A stretch of 6,851 nucleotides of DNA from assembly GCA_003224135.1 (NCBI GenBank), contig QHYO01000585.1, positions 1 to 6,851 on the forward strand, read 5' to 3'. Position 1 is the stretch's first letter. Every line of letters begins with the position of its first letter. The notes below the pieces were generated by a model, which saw only the letters and a program-made list of their open reading frames with translations, was not told where the DNA came from and made no database searches. The translations under genes and the position numbers were made by a program. Shown piece by piece: positions 1 to 5,876 of the stretch. Source of the stretch: Acidobacteriota bacterium (GTDB lineage: Bacteria > Acidobacteriota > Terriglobia > Acidiferrales > UBA7541).

Positions 1-1
1 C

Positions 2-1567
2 TGGCAAGGACACATCGCTGAAATCTATCAGAAAAACTGCCGAGACTACCTCCGATCAGTCTCTGAGGCCGATTGCTTCGTTGGCACCCCGCGCCCAGAA
101 GATCTAAGAAATGCCAAGTACCCGCTCATCTTTCAACCACTAATAACCGCACAGGATGCCGAATCCCACATTCACGCTCTCGAACGGAGGGCGGTACCAA
201 CCCAGAAGGGGCGCAGCGCCTACGTGCCAATCCGGTTCGTGCCATTTGAGAAGATTTCAAAGCATTACAAACTCATGCTGGCATTTGACGCCCTCGTCCT
301 CTGGAAGGCTTCCGGTCAGATGCCAACCAAGGGAATGATCATTCACGGATTGCAACATACGATCCTTGGTCTCAGGCTTGATACCTTGATTCACGAAGTG
401 CAGTTACTCGTGGGGAAGCTCCGCGCATTGCTCAGCCAGAGCAGCCCACCAGAGCCTGTTCTGATCAAGCACTGCTCAGAGTGCGAGTTCGAAACATGTT
501 GCAGGAAGAGAGTGACCGAGAAGGATGACCTTAGCCTCTTGGACAGCCTCAGCGTCACTGACAGAGCGAAACTGAACGCGAAGGGCATATTTACCGCTAC
601 TCAACTTGCCTATACTTTTCGCCCACGCCGCCGCCCCAAGCGTCTGGCATCACGCAAAGAGAAGTATCACCATGCTCTCAAGGCTCTCGCAATTCGAGAC
701 CACAAGATTCACATAGTCGGGAAGCCCGAGCTAGCAATCAAGGGAACACCAGTTTATCTTGATGTTGAAGGAATGCCGGATCGTGATTTTTATTATCTCA
801 TAGGCCTCCGAATACCCGCGGGTCCTCTCCAATACAGCTTCTGGGCGGATGAAGTTAGCGATGAGGAAGGAATCTGGCGCTCCCTGCTTAGTGTCCTAGG
901 GAACATTGACAATCCTGTTCTGATTCATTATGGAGCCTATGAAACAATCTTTCTCAAGCGACTTGCGCGCCGATATCCCGACTCAACTCCCGACTCCTCC
1001 AGCATCAGCACACTCATTGCCCGCAGGGTGAATCTCTTGGGGATCACCTATTCGCAGATCTATTTTCCAACATATTCCAATCGCCTCAAAGAAGTCGCGC
1101 GGTACCTTGGGTTCCAGTGGTCGCACCCGGCCGCGTCGGGGCTTCAGTACCTTGTCTGGAGACAACAATGGGAGGAAACGCGGGATACCTCCATCAAGCA
1201 GGCATTGATCACGTACAATCGAGAGGACTGTGAAGCTTTGGAATTGGTTACGCGGGCCGTTGAACGGGTCGCGGTCTTTGCAGAAGGCCGTTGCTCGGTG
1301 AGCGGTACGCGAATGAGGTCTGCGTACACTCAGAAGACGTCCAGAACGTTTCGAGGTGGCGCAAGTTCACCAGTTCTCTTCCGGTCCTGGAGGAGATCAA
1401 TAAGACAGCGCACTGGGATTATCAACGCGACAGAGTCTACGCAAGAAACAGCGACTGGCGCGGAAGATCCAATGCCTCACGCACTGCGGCTGTCAAGCCC
1501 CGGATCAACAGAGAGGTTCTTTGTTCCACTCTTTCTCGCTGCCCCCAGTGTGGCGGTAAGAAACTAA
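2..1567 (+). CDS. TM0106-family RecB-like / RNase H-like nuclease, N-terminal part of a broken fusion (5' end outside window)
   Basis: The frame is open from base 2, so the true start lies left of the window. The first part resembles the distal end of a RecB-like PD-(D/E)XK nuclease domain, ending in a cysteine cluster C-x2-C-x4-CC (473-502) followed by EKDDLSLL, as in TM0106-family proteins. A linker GIFTATQLAYTFRPRRRPKR leads to an RNase H-like exonuclease fold: YLDVEGMPDRDFYYLIG (DVE acidic pair from 761), HYGAYE (926-943) and YNREDCEAL (1214-1240), which carry the expected catalytic D/E/D positions. The likely role is a DNA or RNA nuclease; its substrate is unknown. Homology stops around 1264-1290. 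The remaining ~90 codons to the stop at 1567 have no family character, because the downstream half of the protein continues in another frame (see 1291-2916). It is probably one half of a frameshifted fusion gene. Family recognition is from motifs only. Confidence 0.8.
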   Translation, partial: WQGHIAEIYQKNCRDYLRSVSEADCFVGTPRPEDLRNAKYPLIFQPLITAQDAESHIHALERRAVPTQKGRSAYVPIRFVPFEKISKHYKLMLAFDALVLWKASGQMPTKGMIIHGLQHTILGLRLDTLIHEVQLLVGKLRALLSQSSPPEPVLIKHCSECEFETCCRKRVTEKDDLSLLDSLSVTDRAKLNAKGIFTATQLAYTFRPRRRPKRLASRKEKYHHALKALAIRDHKIHIVGKPELAIKGTPVYLDVEGMPDRDFYYLIGLRIPAGPLQYSFWADEVSDEEGIWRSLLSVLGNIDNPVLIHYGAYETIFLKRLARRYPDSTPDSSSISTLIARRVNLLGITYSQIYFPTYSNRLKEVARYLGFQWSHPAASGLQYLVWRQQWEETRDTSIKQALITYNREDCEALELVTRAVERVAVFAEGRCSVSGTRMRSAYTQKTSRTFRGGASSPVLFRSWRRSIRQRTGIINATESTQETATGAEDPMPHALRLSSPGSTERFFVPLFLAAPSVAVRN

Positions 1568-2916
1568 AAGCAGGACCCGAACAGTCGAAGATCGTGTATG
1601 ACCTACACATCGGAAAGACAAGCGTCAAAAGATGGATCGTCAAATATCTCTTCCACAACTATGACTGCCTTCGCTGCGGCGCGGAACTTTCTCCTCCGGA
1701 GCGGACGTGGCGTCGCGGGAAGTACGGGTGGAATCTGATCGCGTTCCTGATTTACGAAATTGTGGAACTATGTGTCCCACAGCGTGTGACAACGCGGCAT
1801 GTGAACCGTCTGTTTGGTCTGACTTTGCCCCGCAGTTCGGTGGGTGAACAAAAGAGGGCAGCGGCAAGGCTGTACGAGGAGACGCGGCAGACGCTACTCC
1901 GGAGGATCGTAGAGGGAACGCTAGTTCACGCTGACGAGACTCCGATAGTAACGCAGGGCAAACGAGGTTACGTCTGGGTGTTCTGCAATTTTGACGATGT
2001 CGTCTACTTTTACAGCGAGAGCCGCGAGGCTGAGACAATGCGGACGCTCCTGAAGGGGTTCAAAGGAGTCTTGGTCTCTGACTTCTATCCAGCATACGAC
2101 TCGATGGACTGCCCACAGCAAAAGTGCTTGATTCATCTCATGCGCGATCTGAACGATGACATGTTGAAGAATCCGTACGACGATGAACTGCGGCAGATAG
2201 TGCAGCAGTTCGGCGACTTGCTCAAGCAGATTGTGGATACCATTGATCGGCGTGGGCTGAAGAAATACTTCCTCAATAAGCATCTTCGTGACGTGAAGCG
2301 GTTTTACAGGTGGCTTTTCAGCGGGCAGTGGCAAAGCGAAGTGGCCGCGAAGTGCAAGCAGCGCTTTGAGAAGAATCGGGAAAAGCTCTTCACTTTCCTT
2401 GGCTATGATGGCGTGCCGTGGAACAACAATAATGCGGAACATGCGATGAAGGCATTTGCCGCGCTTCGGGATGTAATTGAAGGGACAACAACGGCCTCCG
2501 GAATTGAAGAGTACCTCGTTCTTTTAAGTGTTTCTGAAACGTGCAGATACAAAGATCTTGATGTGTTGGAGTTCTTTCTTTCTAGGGAAAAGGATATCGA
2601 TGCCTTTCTAAGAAGCCGCGCGCGGACCAGAGCGCAGCTCGGTCGGTCCAATGAGAAGCCCACACAAGTCCGAATTGTACAAACGGCACTTGAGATATTG
2701 GCCGCTCATCCTGCTGGCATGGGATTCACGTCGCTTGTTGAAAGACTTCACGGGCTGTTGCCAAACGAGTCAGAGAACACCATCAGGATTTATACGGCGA
2801 AATTGCGCGCCTGGCGACCGCAGGAGGTATACAAGCCAGCGAGAGGAATCTTTCGACTCGCTCGGTTCCGTGAAACCGAAGCTACTGATGTTGAAACGAA
2901 TAGGACTGCTACATAG
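1291..2916 (+). CDS. IS66-type DDE transposase half of the RecB-like nuclease fusion (frameshifted from upstream part)
   Basis: Counted from TTG 1291, the 541-aa reading contains a linker LEEINKTAHWDYQRDRVY (33-50), a zinc ribbon (CPQC 84-87, CLRC 126-129), and an IS66-like catalytic core. The candidate DDE residues are D215 in HADET, D264 in VSDFYPAYD and E383 in NNNNAEHAMKAF; QQKCLIHLMRDLNDD (276-290) is also typical. Residues about 458-524 look like a winged helix ending in ARGIFRL. I infer it is the C-terminal half of a nuclease-transposase fusion, because the linker continues the upstream protein and no convincing start exists: TTG 1291 sits only 3 nt after AGAAGG. An in-frame stop at 1261-1263 limits the frame on the left. 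No IS66-like terminal repeats were seen downstream, so it may act as a domesticated enzyme rather than an insertion sequence. It could be translated alone by reinitiation, but it is more likely a pseudogene half. Confidence 0.8.
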   Translation: MLGERYANEVCVHSEDVQNVSRWRKFTSSLPVLEEINKTAHWDYQRDRVYARNSDWRGRSNASRTAAVKPRINREVLCSTLSRCPQCGGKKLKAGPEQSKIVYDLHIGKTSVKRWIVKYLFHNYDCLRCGAELSPPERTWRRGKYGWNLIAFLIYEIVELCVPQRVTTRHVNRLFGLTLPRSSVGEQKRAAARLYEETRQTLLRRIVEGTLVHADETPIVTQGKRGYVWVFCNFDDVVYFYSESREAETMRTLLKGFKGVLVSDFYPAYDSMDCPQQKCLIHLMRDLNDDMLKNPYDDELRQIVQQFGDLLKQIVDTIDRRGLKKYFLNKHLRDVKRFYRWLFSGQWQSEVAAKCKQRFEKNREKLFTFLGYDGVPWNNNNAEHAMKAFAALRDVIEGTTTASGIEEYLVLLSVSETCRYKDLDVLEFFLSREKDIDAFLRSRARTRAQLGRSNEKPTQVRIVQTALEILAAHPAGMGFTSLVERLHGLLPNESENTIRIYTAKLRAWRPQEVYKPARGIFRLARFRETEATDVETNRTAT

Positions 2917-3155
2917 CGAATGGTGGTAAAGTTCGCGAAAACTGTCCAATAAACCGCTCATGAATATCCGCCCGCTCATGCAAGAATTTCATTAAACAAG
3001 TTAGCGATGTCGCGCGGCGGCAAAAGGCGGCAATAAGAGCCTCAAGGGCGGCACCAAGGGTTTCGGCCTCTTAAGCCATTTTGAGCTAGGTGCTTCATTG
3101 ACCTGGAAACTTCACACTTGACACATAAGATCGTATCTGGGACACTGGGCCAGAA
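2917..3155. other. intergenic region, no supported gene
   Basis: There is no convincing ORF here. It contains CCGCTCATG twice (from 2953 and 2972), three copies of GGCGGCA (3016, 3026, 3047) and two -35-like hexamers, TTGACC 3098-3103 and TTGACA 3118-3123, neither with a good -10 at 16-18 nt. One short frame (3005-3118) reads KGGNKSLKGGTKGFG, rich in KGG-like repeats. It has no start codon and may be a remnant. Confidence 0.4.
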
Positions 3156-3395
3156 ATGAGCGGATATTCGACGCGAGAGGCTGCCAAGAAACTTGGGATT
3201 AGCAAGACAGCGTTGAATCGATACATTGCAGCCGAAAAAGTGCCTGCACCGGCAGCCCAGGTCATCGGCGGGATCGAAGTTCGATCTTGGAATAGTACCG
3301 ATATCGAAATAGTACGAAGAATTCTGCCGAAAATAGCGAATGGCAGAAAGACAAGGCATAAGAAGAAGGCGAAAAAGACAAGCAAGAAGAAGTGA
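3156..3395 (+). CDS. small MerR/excisionase-like helix-turn-helix DNA-binding protein
   Basis: This is a 79-aa protein. Residues 4-31 (YSTREAAKKLGISKTALNRY and the following IAAEKVPAP) match the N-terminal helix-turn-helix of MerR/HTH_17/AlpA-type proteins. A short wing follows (IGGIEVRSWNSTDIEIVRRI, 37-56), where W and the D-I-E helix are typical. The last 16 residues (64-79) are almost all K/R, a nucleic-acid-binding tail. It probably binds DNA as a small regulator or directionality factor. The start ATG 3156 is the only in-frame choice before the HTH; the upstream Shine-Dalgarno is weak. It stands alone, 239 nt after the transposase and followed by a hairpin (3402-3436). No integrase gene is visible in the window, so an excisionase role is speculative; a transcription regulator is equally possible. 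Confidence 0.75.
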   Translation: MSGYSTREAAKKLGISKTALNRYIAAEKVPAPAAQVIGGIEVRSWNSTDIEIVRRILPKIANGRKTRHKKKAKKTSKKK

Positions 3396-3401
3396 GTGAA
3401 C

Positions 3402-3436
3402 GGGACGCGCCGGTGTTGGCACACCGAACGCGCCCC
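3402..3436. terminator. GC-rich hairpin after the HTH gene, possible terminator
   Basis: Starting 6 nt after the TGA of the HTH gene is an imperfect inverted repeat: GGG, CGCG and CGGTGT pair with ACACCG, CGCG and CCC around a short TGGC loop, with small internal mismatches. No T-run follows, so it is either a non-canonical terminator or an RNA-end stabilising hairpin. Confidence 0.4.
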
Positions 3437-3702
3437 TAACCAAAGTCGCCTGGATTAGAGGCAACCATGGCTGGAATAGAAAGTAGCGGGTTCGCCCCTT
3501 GGGTGCAACCCGCCCATCTCCGTTTCGTTTCCATCGCACGCTCTATCCCTCTGCGCGTCGCGCATCCTCCACCGTAGCTTCCTGTCAACTGAATCCGTTT
3601 GTCCACGCACGCCGGTTCTCGACTGCATCGAGGACGTGCGCTTCGACGCGCCTAATTAACTCCGAACTTGCGGTCAATTTGCCGCCGAAAGGACATTTGG
3701 TC
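3437..3702. other. non-coding leader between HTH gene and 154-aa gene
   Basis: I see no supported gene. A 36-codon ORF (3467-3577) follows an AGAGG motif 5 nt before its ATG, so a leader peptide is conceivable, but its sequence is low complexity. The frame of the next gene is open upstream to 3499, but the translation there is S/R/A-rich with no protein character, so I treat it as untranslated. Confidence 0.35.
3487..3514. repeat. hairpin with perfect 7-bp stem (GCGGGTT/AACCCGC)
   Basis: GCGGGTT (3487-3493) and AACCCGC (3508-3514) form a perfect stem. The inner bases (CGCCC against GGGTG) can extend it with a bulge and a three-base loop. It lies 189 nt before ATG 3703, in the long leader. 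A pyrimidine-rich stretch follows but no T-run. Function unknown. Confidence 0.35.
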
Positions 3703-4167
3703 ATGGAGAAAGCACATCTGTATGAAGCGCTGTATCTGGTGAACCACGGTATTGACGAAGCCGTTCGGGGAGTTCAACGCCTGAAGAAATCTCCTAAACT
3801 CTTCATGGAGACCTACCACAAGTCCATGGCTGGTCTCGAACGCCGTCGTTCCAGGATCAACCTGCAATTCATGCTCGAAATGCGCAAGCTAGAAGAAGAC
3901 GATGAGTCCCGCTTCGAGGAAGAATACAACGTCTGGCTCTCCGACGAACCCCTTACCAACGACGAAATCTGCCAATTGATGCGCACGGTCGAACGCGAGC
4001 GCAAACTGGAAGGGAAACCGCCGTTGGTGCAGTTTCTCCCCCGGAGCAAGCGCCCGAAGAAAACACCTAAAAAAACCGAGGGAGTCCATCCCAGCCACAG
4101 ACCAAATGGTCCGCTGCCGTCCGCTGCGGGCGTGAAGAACAGAACGCAAGAGGATGCTCATGAGTAA
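3703..4167 (+). CDS. hypothetical protein, 154 aa, helical and highly charged
   Basis: I do not recognise this family. The start ATG 3703 is chosen over the longer open frame because GAAAGGA (3687-3693) sits 9 nt upstream and because protein-like composition begins there (MEKAHLYEALYLVNHGID). Residues 1-65 look alpha-helical, with alternating hydrophobic and charged positions (GVQRLKKSPKLFMETYHKSM; RINLQFMLEMRKLEEDDE). Residues 66-105 are acidic then basic and may form a second helical unit (EEEYNVWLSDEPLTNDEI). From about 113 the chain is lysine/proline-rich and probably disordered. There is no signal peptide and no membrane segment. The stop overlaps the next small gene by 8 nt (ATGAGTAA), which implies a two-gene operon with translational coupling. 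A regulatory or DNA-associated role would fit the charge pattern, but this is inference. Confidence 0.65.
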   Translation: MEKAHLYEALYLVNHGIDEAVRGVQRLKKSPKLFMETYHKSMAGLERRRSRINLQFMLEMRKLEEDDESRFEEEYNVWLSDEPLTNDEICQLMRTVERERKLEGKPPLVQFLPRSKRPKKTPKKTEGVHPSHRPNGPLPSAAGVKNRTQEDAHE

Positions 4168-4321
4168 GAAGCGCAAGCGTCGGCCAGTTCCCCCAACGCT
4201 GCGGATTCCGGGCGATGCCGATCAGCGTTCCGGGCTCATGCCGATCACTCATTCCGAGCGATATCGATTAGTGATTCCGGGGGGCTTCTTCCTGATTCAG
4301 CCAGGTGGTGAAATTGCATGA
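4160..4321 (+). CDS. small hypothetical protein, 53 aa, overlapping the preceding gene
   Basis: ATG 4160 overlaps the stop of the 154-aa gene (ATGAGTAA), and AAGAGGA (4148-4154) lies 5 nt upstream. This is one of the best ribosome binding sites in the window and strong support for a real gene that length filters would miss. The product begins MSKKRKRRPVPPTLRIPG (basic N-terminus) and ends ERYRLVIPGGFFLIQPGGEIA, a hydrophobic beta-like segment with glycines. No known domain is recognised. DNA inside the gene carries degenerate ~23-nt repeats (4205-4281) whose spacing of 22, 24 and 23 nt breaks the codon frame. The stop is 31 nt before the antitoxin start, so it may belong to one transcript with the toxin-antitoxin pair. 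Confidence 0.6.
   Translation: MSKKRKRRPVPPTLRIPGDADQRSGLMPITHSERYRLVIPGGFFLIQPGGEIA
4205..4281 (+). repeat. degenerate ~23-nt direct repeats (ATTCCGRGCGATnnCGATYA)
   Basis: TTCCG recurs at 4206, 4228, 4252 and 4275. Units 1 (4205) and 3 (4251) share ATTCCG-GCGAT--CGAT-AG, and units 1 and 2 share ATGCCGATCA (4215-4224, 4238-4247). Only the first bases of a fourth unit remain. They lie inside the 53-aa gene, about 70-150 nt before the antitoxin start. Confidence 0.5.
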
Positions 4322-4352
4322 CAAACACCCGCATATAAGGTAATTTTGACAG

Positions 4353-4619
4353 ATGGAAACCGTGAACGTGGAGCTGCCTTCAGCGCTTCTGAGGGCCGCA
4401 AATCTTGAAGGGAGCAACCTCTCCCAGGAAGCTGCCCGATTGCTGGCGCTCGAACTTTATCGCGAAGATAAGGTCTCGCTGGGACGCGCCGCCGAACTAT
4501 GCGAGACGCCGTTGGCTGCTTTCATGGATTTCGTCGCCAAACATGGTGTCCCGCCGCTGCGATATAGCTTTGAAGATCTGGACGAGGAGCGCCGGTCGAC
4601 TGACCGTATCGAAGTGTGA
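4353..4619 (+). CDS. UPF0175 family antitoxin
   Basis: This 88-aa protein has the full UPF0175 layout: an N-terminal strand with METVNVELPSALL, a helix SQEAARLLALELYREDKVSL (residues 24-43), then a helix-turn-helix-like GRAAELCETPLAAFMDFVAKHGVP (44-67), and an acidic C-terminus (FEDLDEE) that typically contacts the toxin. Members act as antitoxins of PIN-domain toxins, usually repressing their own operon. The start ATG 4353 is the only sensible one; AAGG (4337-4340) is 12 nt upstream, so initiation may be modest. The TGA stop overlaps the GTG start of the toxin by 4 nt (GTGA), the classic antitoxin-first arrangement. It is complete, with no missing motif. Confidence 0.88.
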   Translation: METVNVELPSALLRAANLEGSNLSQEAARLLALELYREDKVSLGRAAELCETPLAAFMDFVAKHGVPPLRYSFEDLDEERRSTDRIEV

Positions 4620-5110
4620 CTGTCGTAGCGGATTCATCGCCGCTTGTTATTCTGACAAAGCTTGGGTGCTTTGACCTCCTCAATAGACTTTTTCGGCGCA
4701 TTGACATCTCCGCCGAGGTTCACCACGAAGTGGTCGTCGCCGGCGCTGGCCTGCCAGGAGCAACGGAAGTTGCGAATGCGAAATGGGTCGAGGTAAGGAA
4801 TCTTCAGAACCAAGCGGACTTGCTGGCGGCTCAACAAAATTACGCTCTCGGTGTTGGAGAGCTGAGCACAATTCTCCTGGGGAAAGAACTGCATGCGAAT
4901 GCGGTGCTGCTCGATGATTACAAGGCGCGGAAACTAGCCACGGCAGAAGGTCTCCAAGTTCGCGGCAGCGTGGGTCTCCTCGAAACACTTTACCTGCGAG
5001 GCTACTTAACCGATCTTCGTGCTACCTTTCGGCAGCTCCTCACGGATAGCTATATCGACCAGCGGTTGTTAGACCGTCGTCTACGGGCCTTGGGGCTTCC
5101 GCTCCTCTGA
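4616..5110 (+). CDS. DUF3368 family PIN-domain toxin (VapC-like ribonuclease)
   Basis: A 164-aa protein starting with GTG inside the antitoxin stop (GTGA). It carries the DUF3368 hallmarks: VVADSSPLVILTKLG (3-17) with catalytic Asp6; E38 in VHHEVVV; GVGELSTILL with Glu82; VLLDDYKARKLA with Asp100/Asp101; and GSVGLLETLYLRGYLTDL (117-134) followed by DSYIDQRLLDRRLRALGL. The acidic residues needed for a PIN metal site (D6, E38, E82, D100/D101) are all present, so the enzyme looks intact. PIN toxins cleave RNA; the target here cannot be told. Length fits the family. It forms a type II toxin-antitoxin module with the UPF0175 protein upstream. Only decayed genes follow, so the module is the last intact pair on this side. 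Confidence 0.88.
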   Translation: MTVVADSSPLVILTKLGCFDLLNRLFRRIDISAEVHHEVVVAGAGLPGATEVANAKWVEVRNLQNQADLLAAQQNYALGVGELSTILLGKELHANAVLLDDYKARKLATAEGLQVRGSVGLLETLYLRGYLTDLRATFRQLLTDSYIDQRLLDRRLRALGLPLL

Positions 5111-5132
5111 GCAATCTGGCTGCTGGCACCAT

Positions 5133-5315
5133 GAAAGAGTCGGAAGGCAGAAATGGTCGTCGGAGCGATTCGCGCTCAAGTCGGAGAATTCCGACTGGTC
5201 GGATTTAGAGCGCGCGTGTCCGGGTGTTGGCCGCGAATGGATTCGAAAGCTCTTAGCACGGACTGGCTTCTGTGCGCCAGCGCCTTTGATGGCGGAGAGC
5301 CCACGCCTCTCATAA
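5133..5315 (+). pseudogene. remnant with HTH-like C-terminal segment
   Basis: Frame 3 reads without an ATG or GTG start from before the toxin stop to TAA 5313. The segment 5151-5258 gives KWSSERFALKSENSDWSD then LERACPGVGREWIRKLLA, which looks like a winged helix-turn-helix (ACPGVGREWIRKLL as recognition helix region). No start codon, a short length and an abrupt loss of character after 5260 suggest a decayed fragment of a DNA-binding domain. I cannot name the parent family. An ORF at 5153-5419 in another frame overlaps it and shows no protein character. Tentative. Confidence 0.3.
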
Positions 5316-5507
5316 CCGAATCACTCCTACGCCGGAGATTTGGTCAAGTGCGACGAAGGGTCGCCGCGTTAACAGGCATGCTCCTCGACGGCGTCGAGAA
5401 TGAAGGGAACGACAGTTGACGGCTTCTGTCGTCTGGGAGCAAGCAATCTCTATAACACCAGCGCACGATTTGGCGCGCAGATCACGCGCAGAATCAAGGC
5501 AATGAAA

Positions 5508-5873
5508 ATGGACGAATACCTGAGATATCTCGGGACCCAGACTGCGAGTCGGCAAATCTTCCTGCTGAACTTTGCTGCTGATTTTCACTCCTTTGAAATT
5601 TTGTACAAGATGCTTCGAGCAGCCTGGGCCCACTTAGGCAGTGAGCGGGACAAGTCTGGTGAATCTCATGCTGGCCTTTTGCCATTCGCCAATATTCTAG
5701 CCCGGTCACACATTGATTGGATTCCAGCATCTCAGTTTTTATCAAAGCTTCCTCGCCTGGCTGACGTTTAGACCAGGTTTGGAAGCACTTCTCATGACTG
5801 GCAAATTTGTCGATGGGCCCGCAAACGCAGATGTTTGGAAAAACCGGGAAGCTGACTGGAAGGCGTACCAAAA
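5508..5873 (+). pseudogene. 5' part of an unknown conserved-looking gene, frameshifted and truncated
   Basis: AAGG (5496-5499) lies 8 nt before ATG 5508, which opens MDEYLRYLGTQTASRQIF and a helical stretch FAADFHSFEILYKMLRAAW. Protein character continues to ILARSHI in frame 3. It then resumes in frame 1 as IGFQHLSFYQSFLAWLTF, then RPGLEALLMTGKFVD and ANADVWKNREADWKAYQK. A stop at 5698-5700 in frame 1 and the loss of character in frame 3 place a +1 shift (one extra base) at about 5701-5720. The segment looks like a conserved, mostly helical hypothetical protein, but I cannot name the family. The 3' part is missing: after about 5873 the sequence turns into a Fic gene fragment in frame 3. It is therefore a decayed and recombined remnant. 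Confidence 0.5.
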
Positions 5874-5876
5874 GGG

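Noticed and set aside
1264..1340. Programmed -1 frameshifting signal
   Set aside because: No slippery heptamer or obvious downstream structure was found.
3467..3577. 36-codon ORF with AGAGG before its ATG
   Set aside because: Short, no recognisable features and overlaps a strong hairpin; kept only as a remark.
3499..3702. Upstream extension of the 154-aa gene to 3499 (222 aa)
   Set aside because: The added 68 residues are S/R/A-rich without protein character, have no ribosome binding site at their start and cover a hairpin; ATG 3703 has a good GAAAGGA.
4346..4351. TTGACA as a -35 box
   Set aside because: It lies directly before the antitoxin start codon, so it cannot drive that gene; no matching -10 gives a sensible product downstream.
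5153..5419. 88-aa ORF
   Set aside because: No protein-like pattern, and the overlapping frame 3 shows an HTH-like segment.
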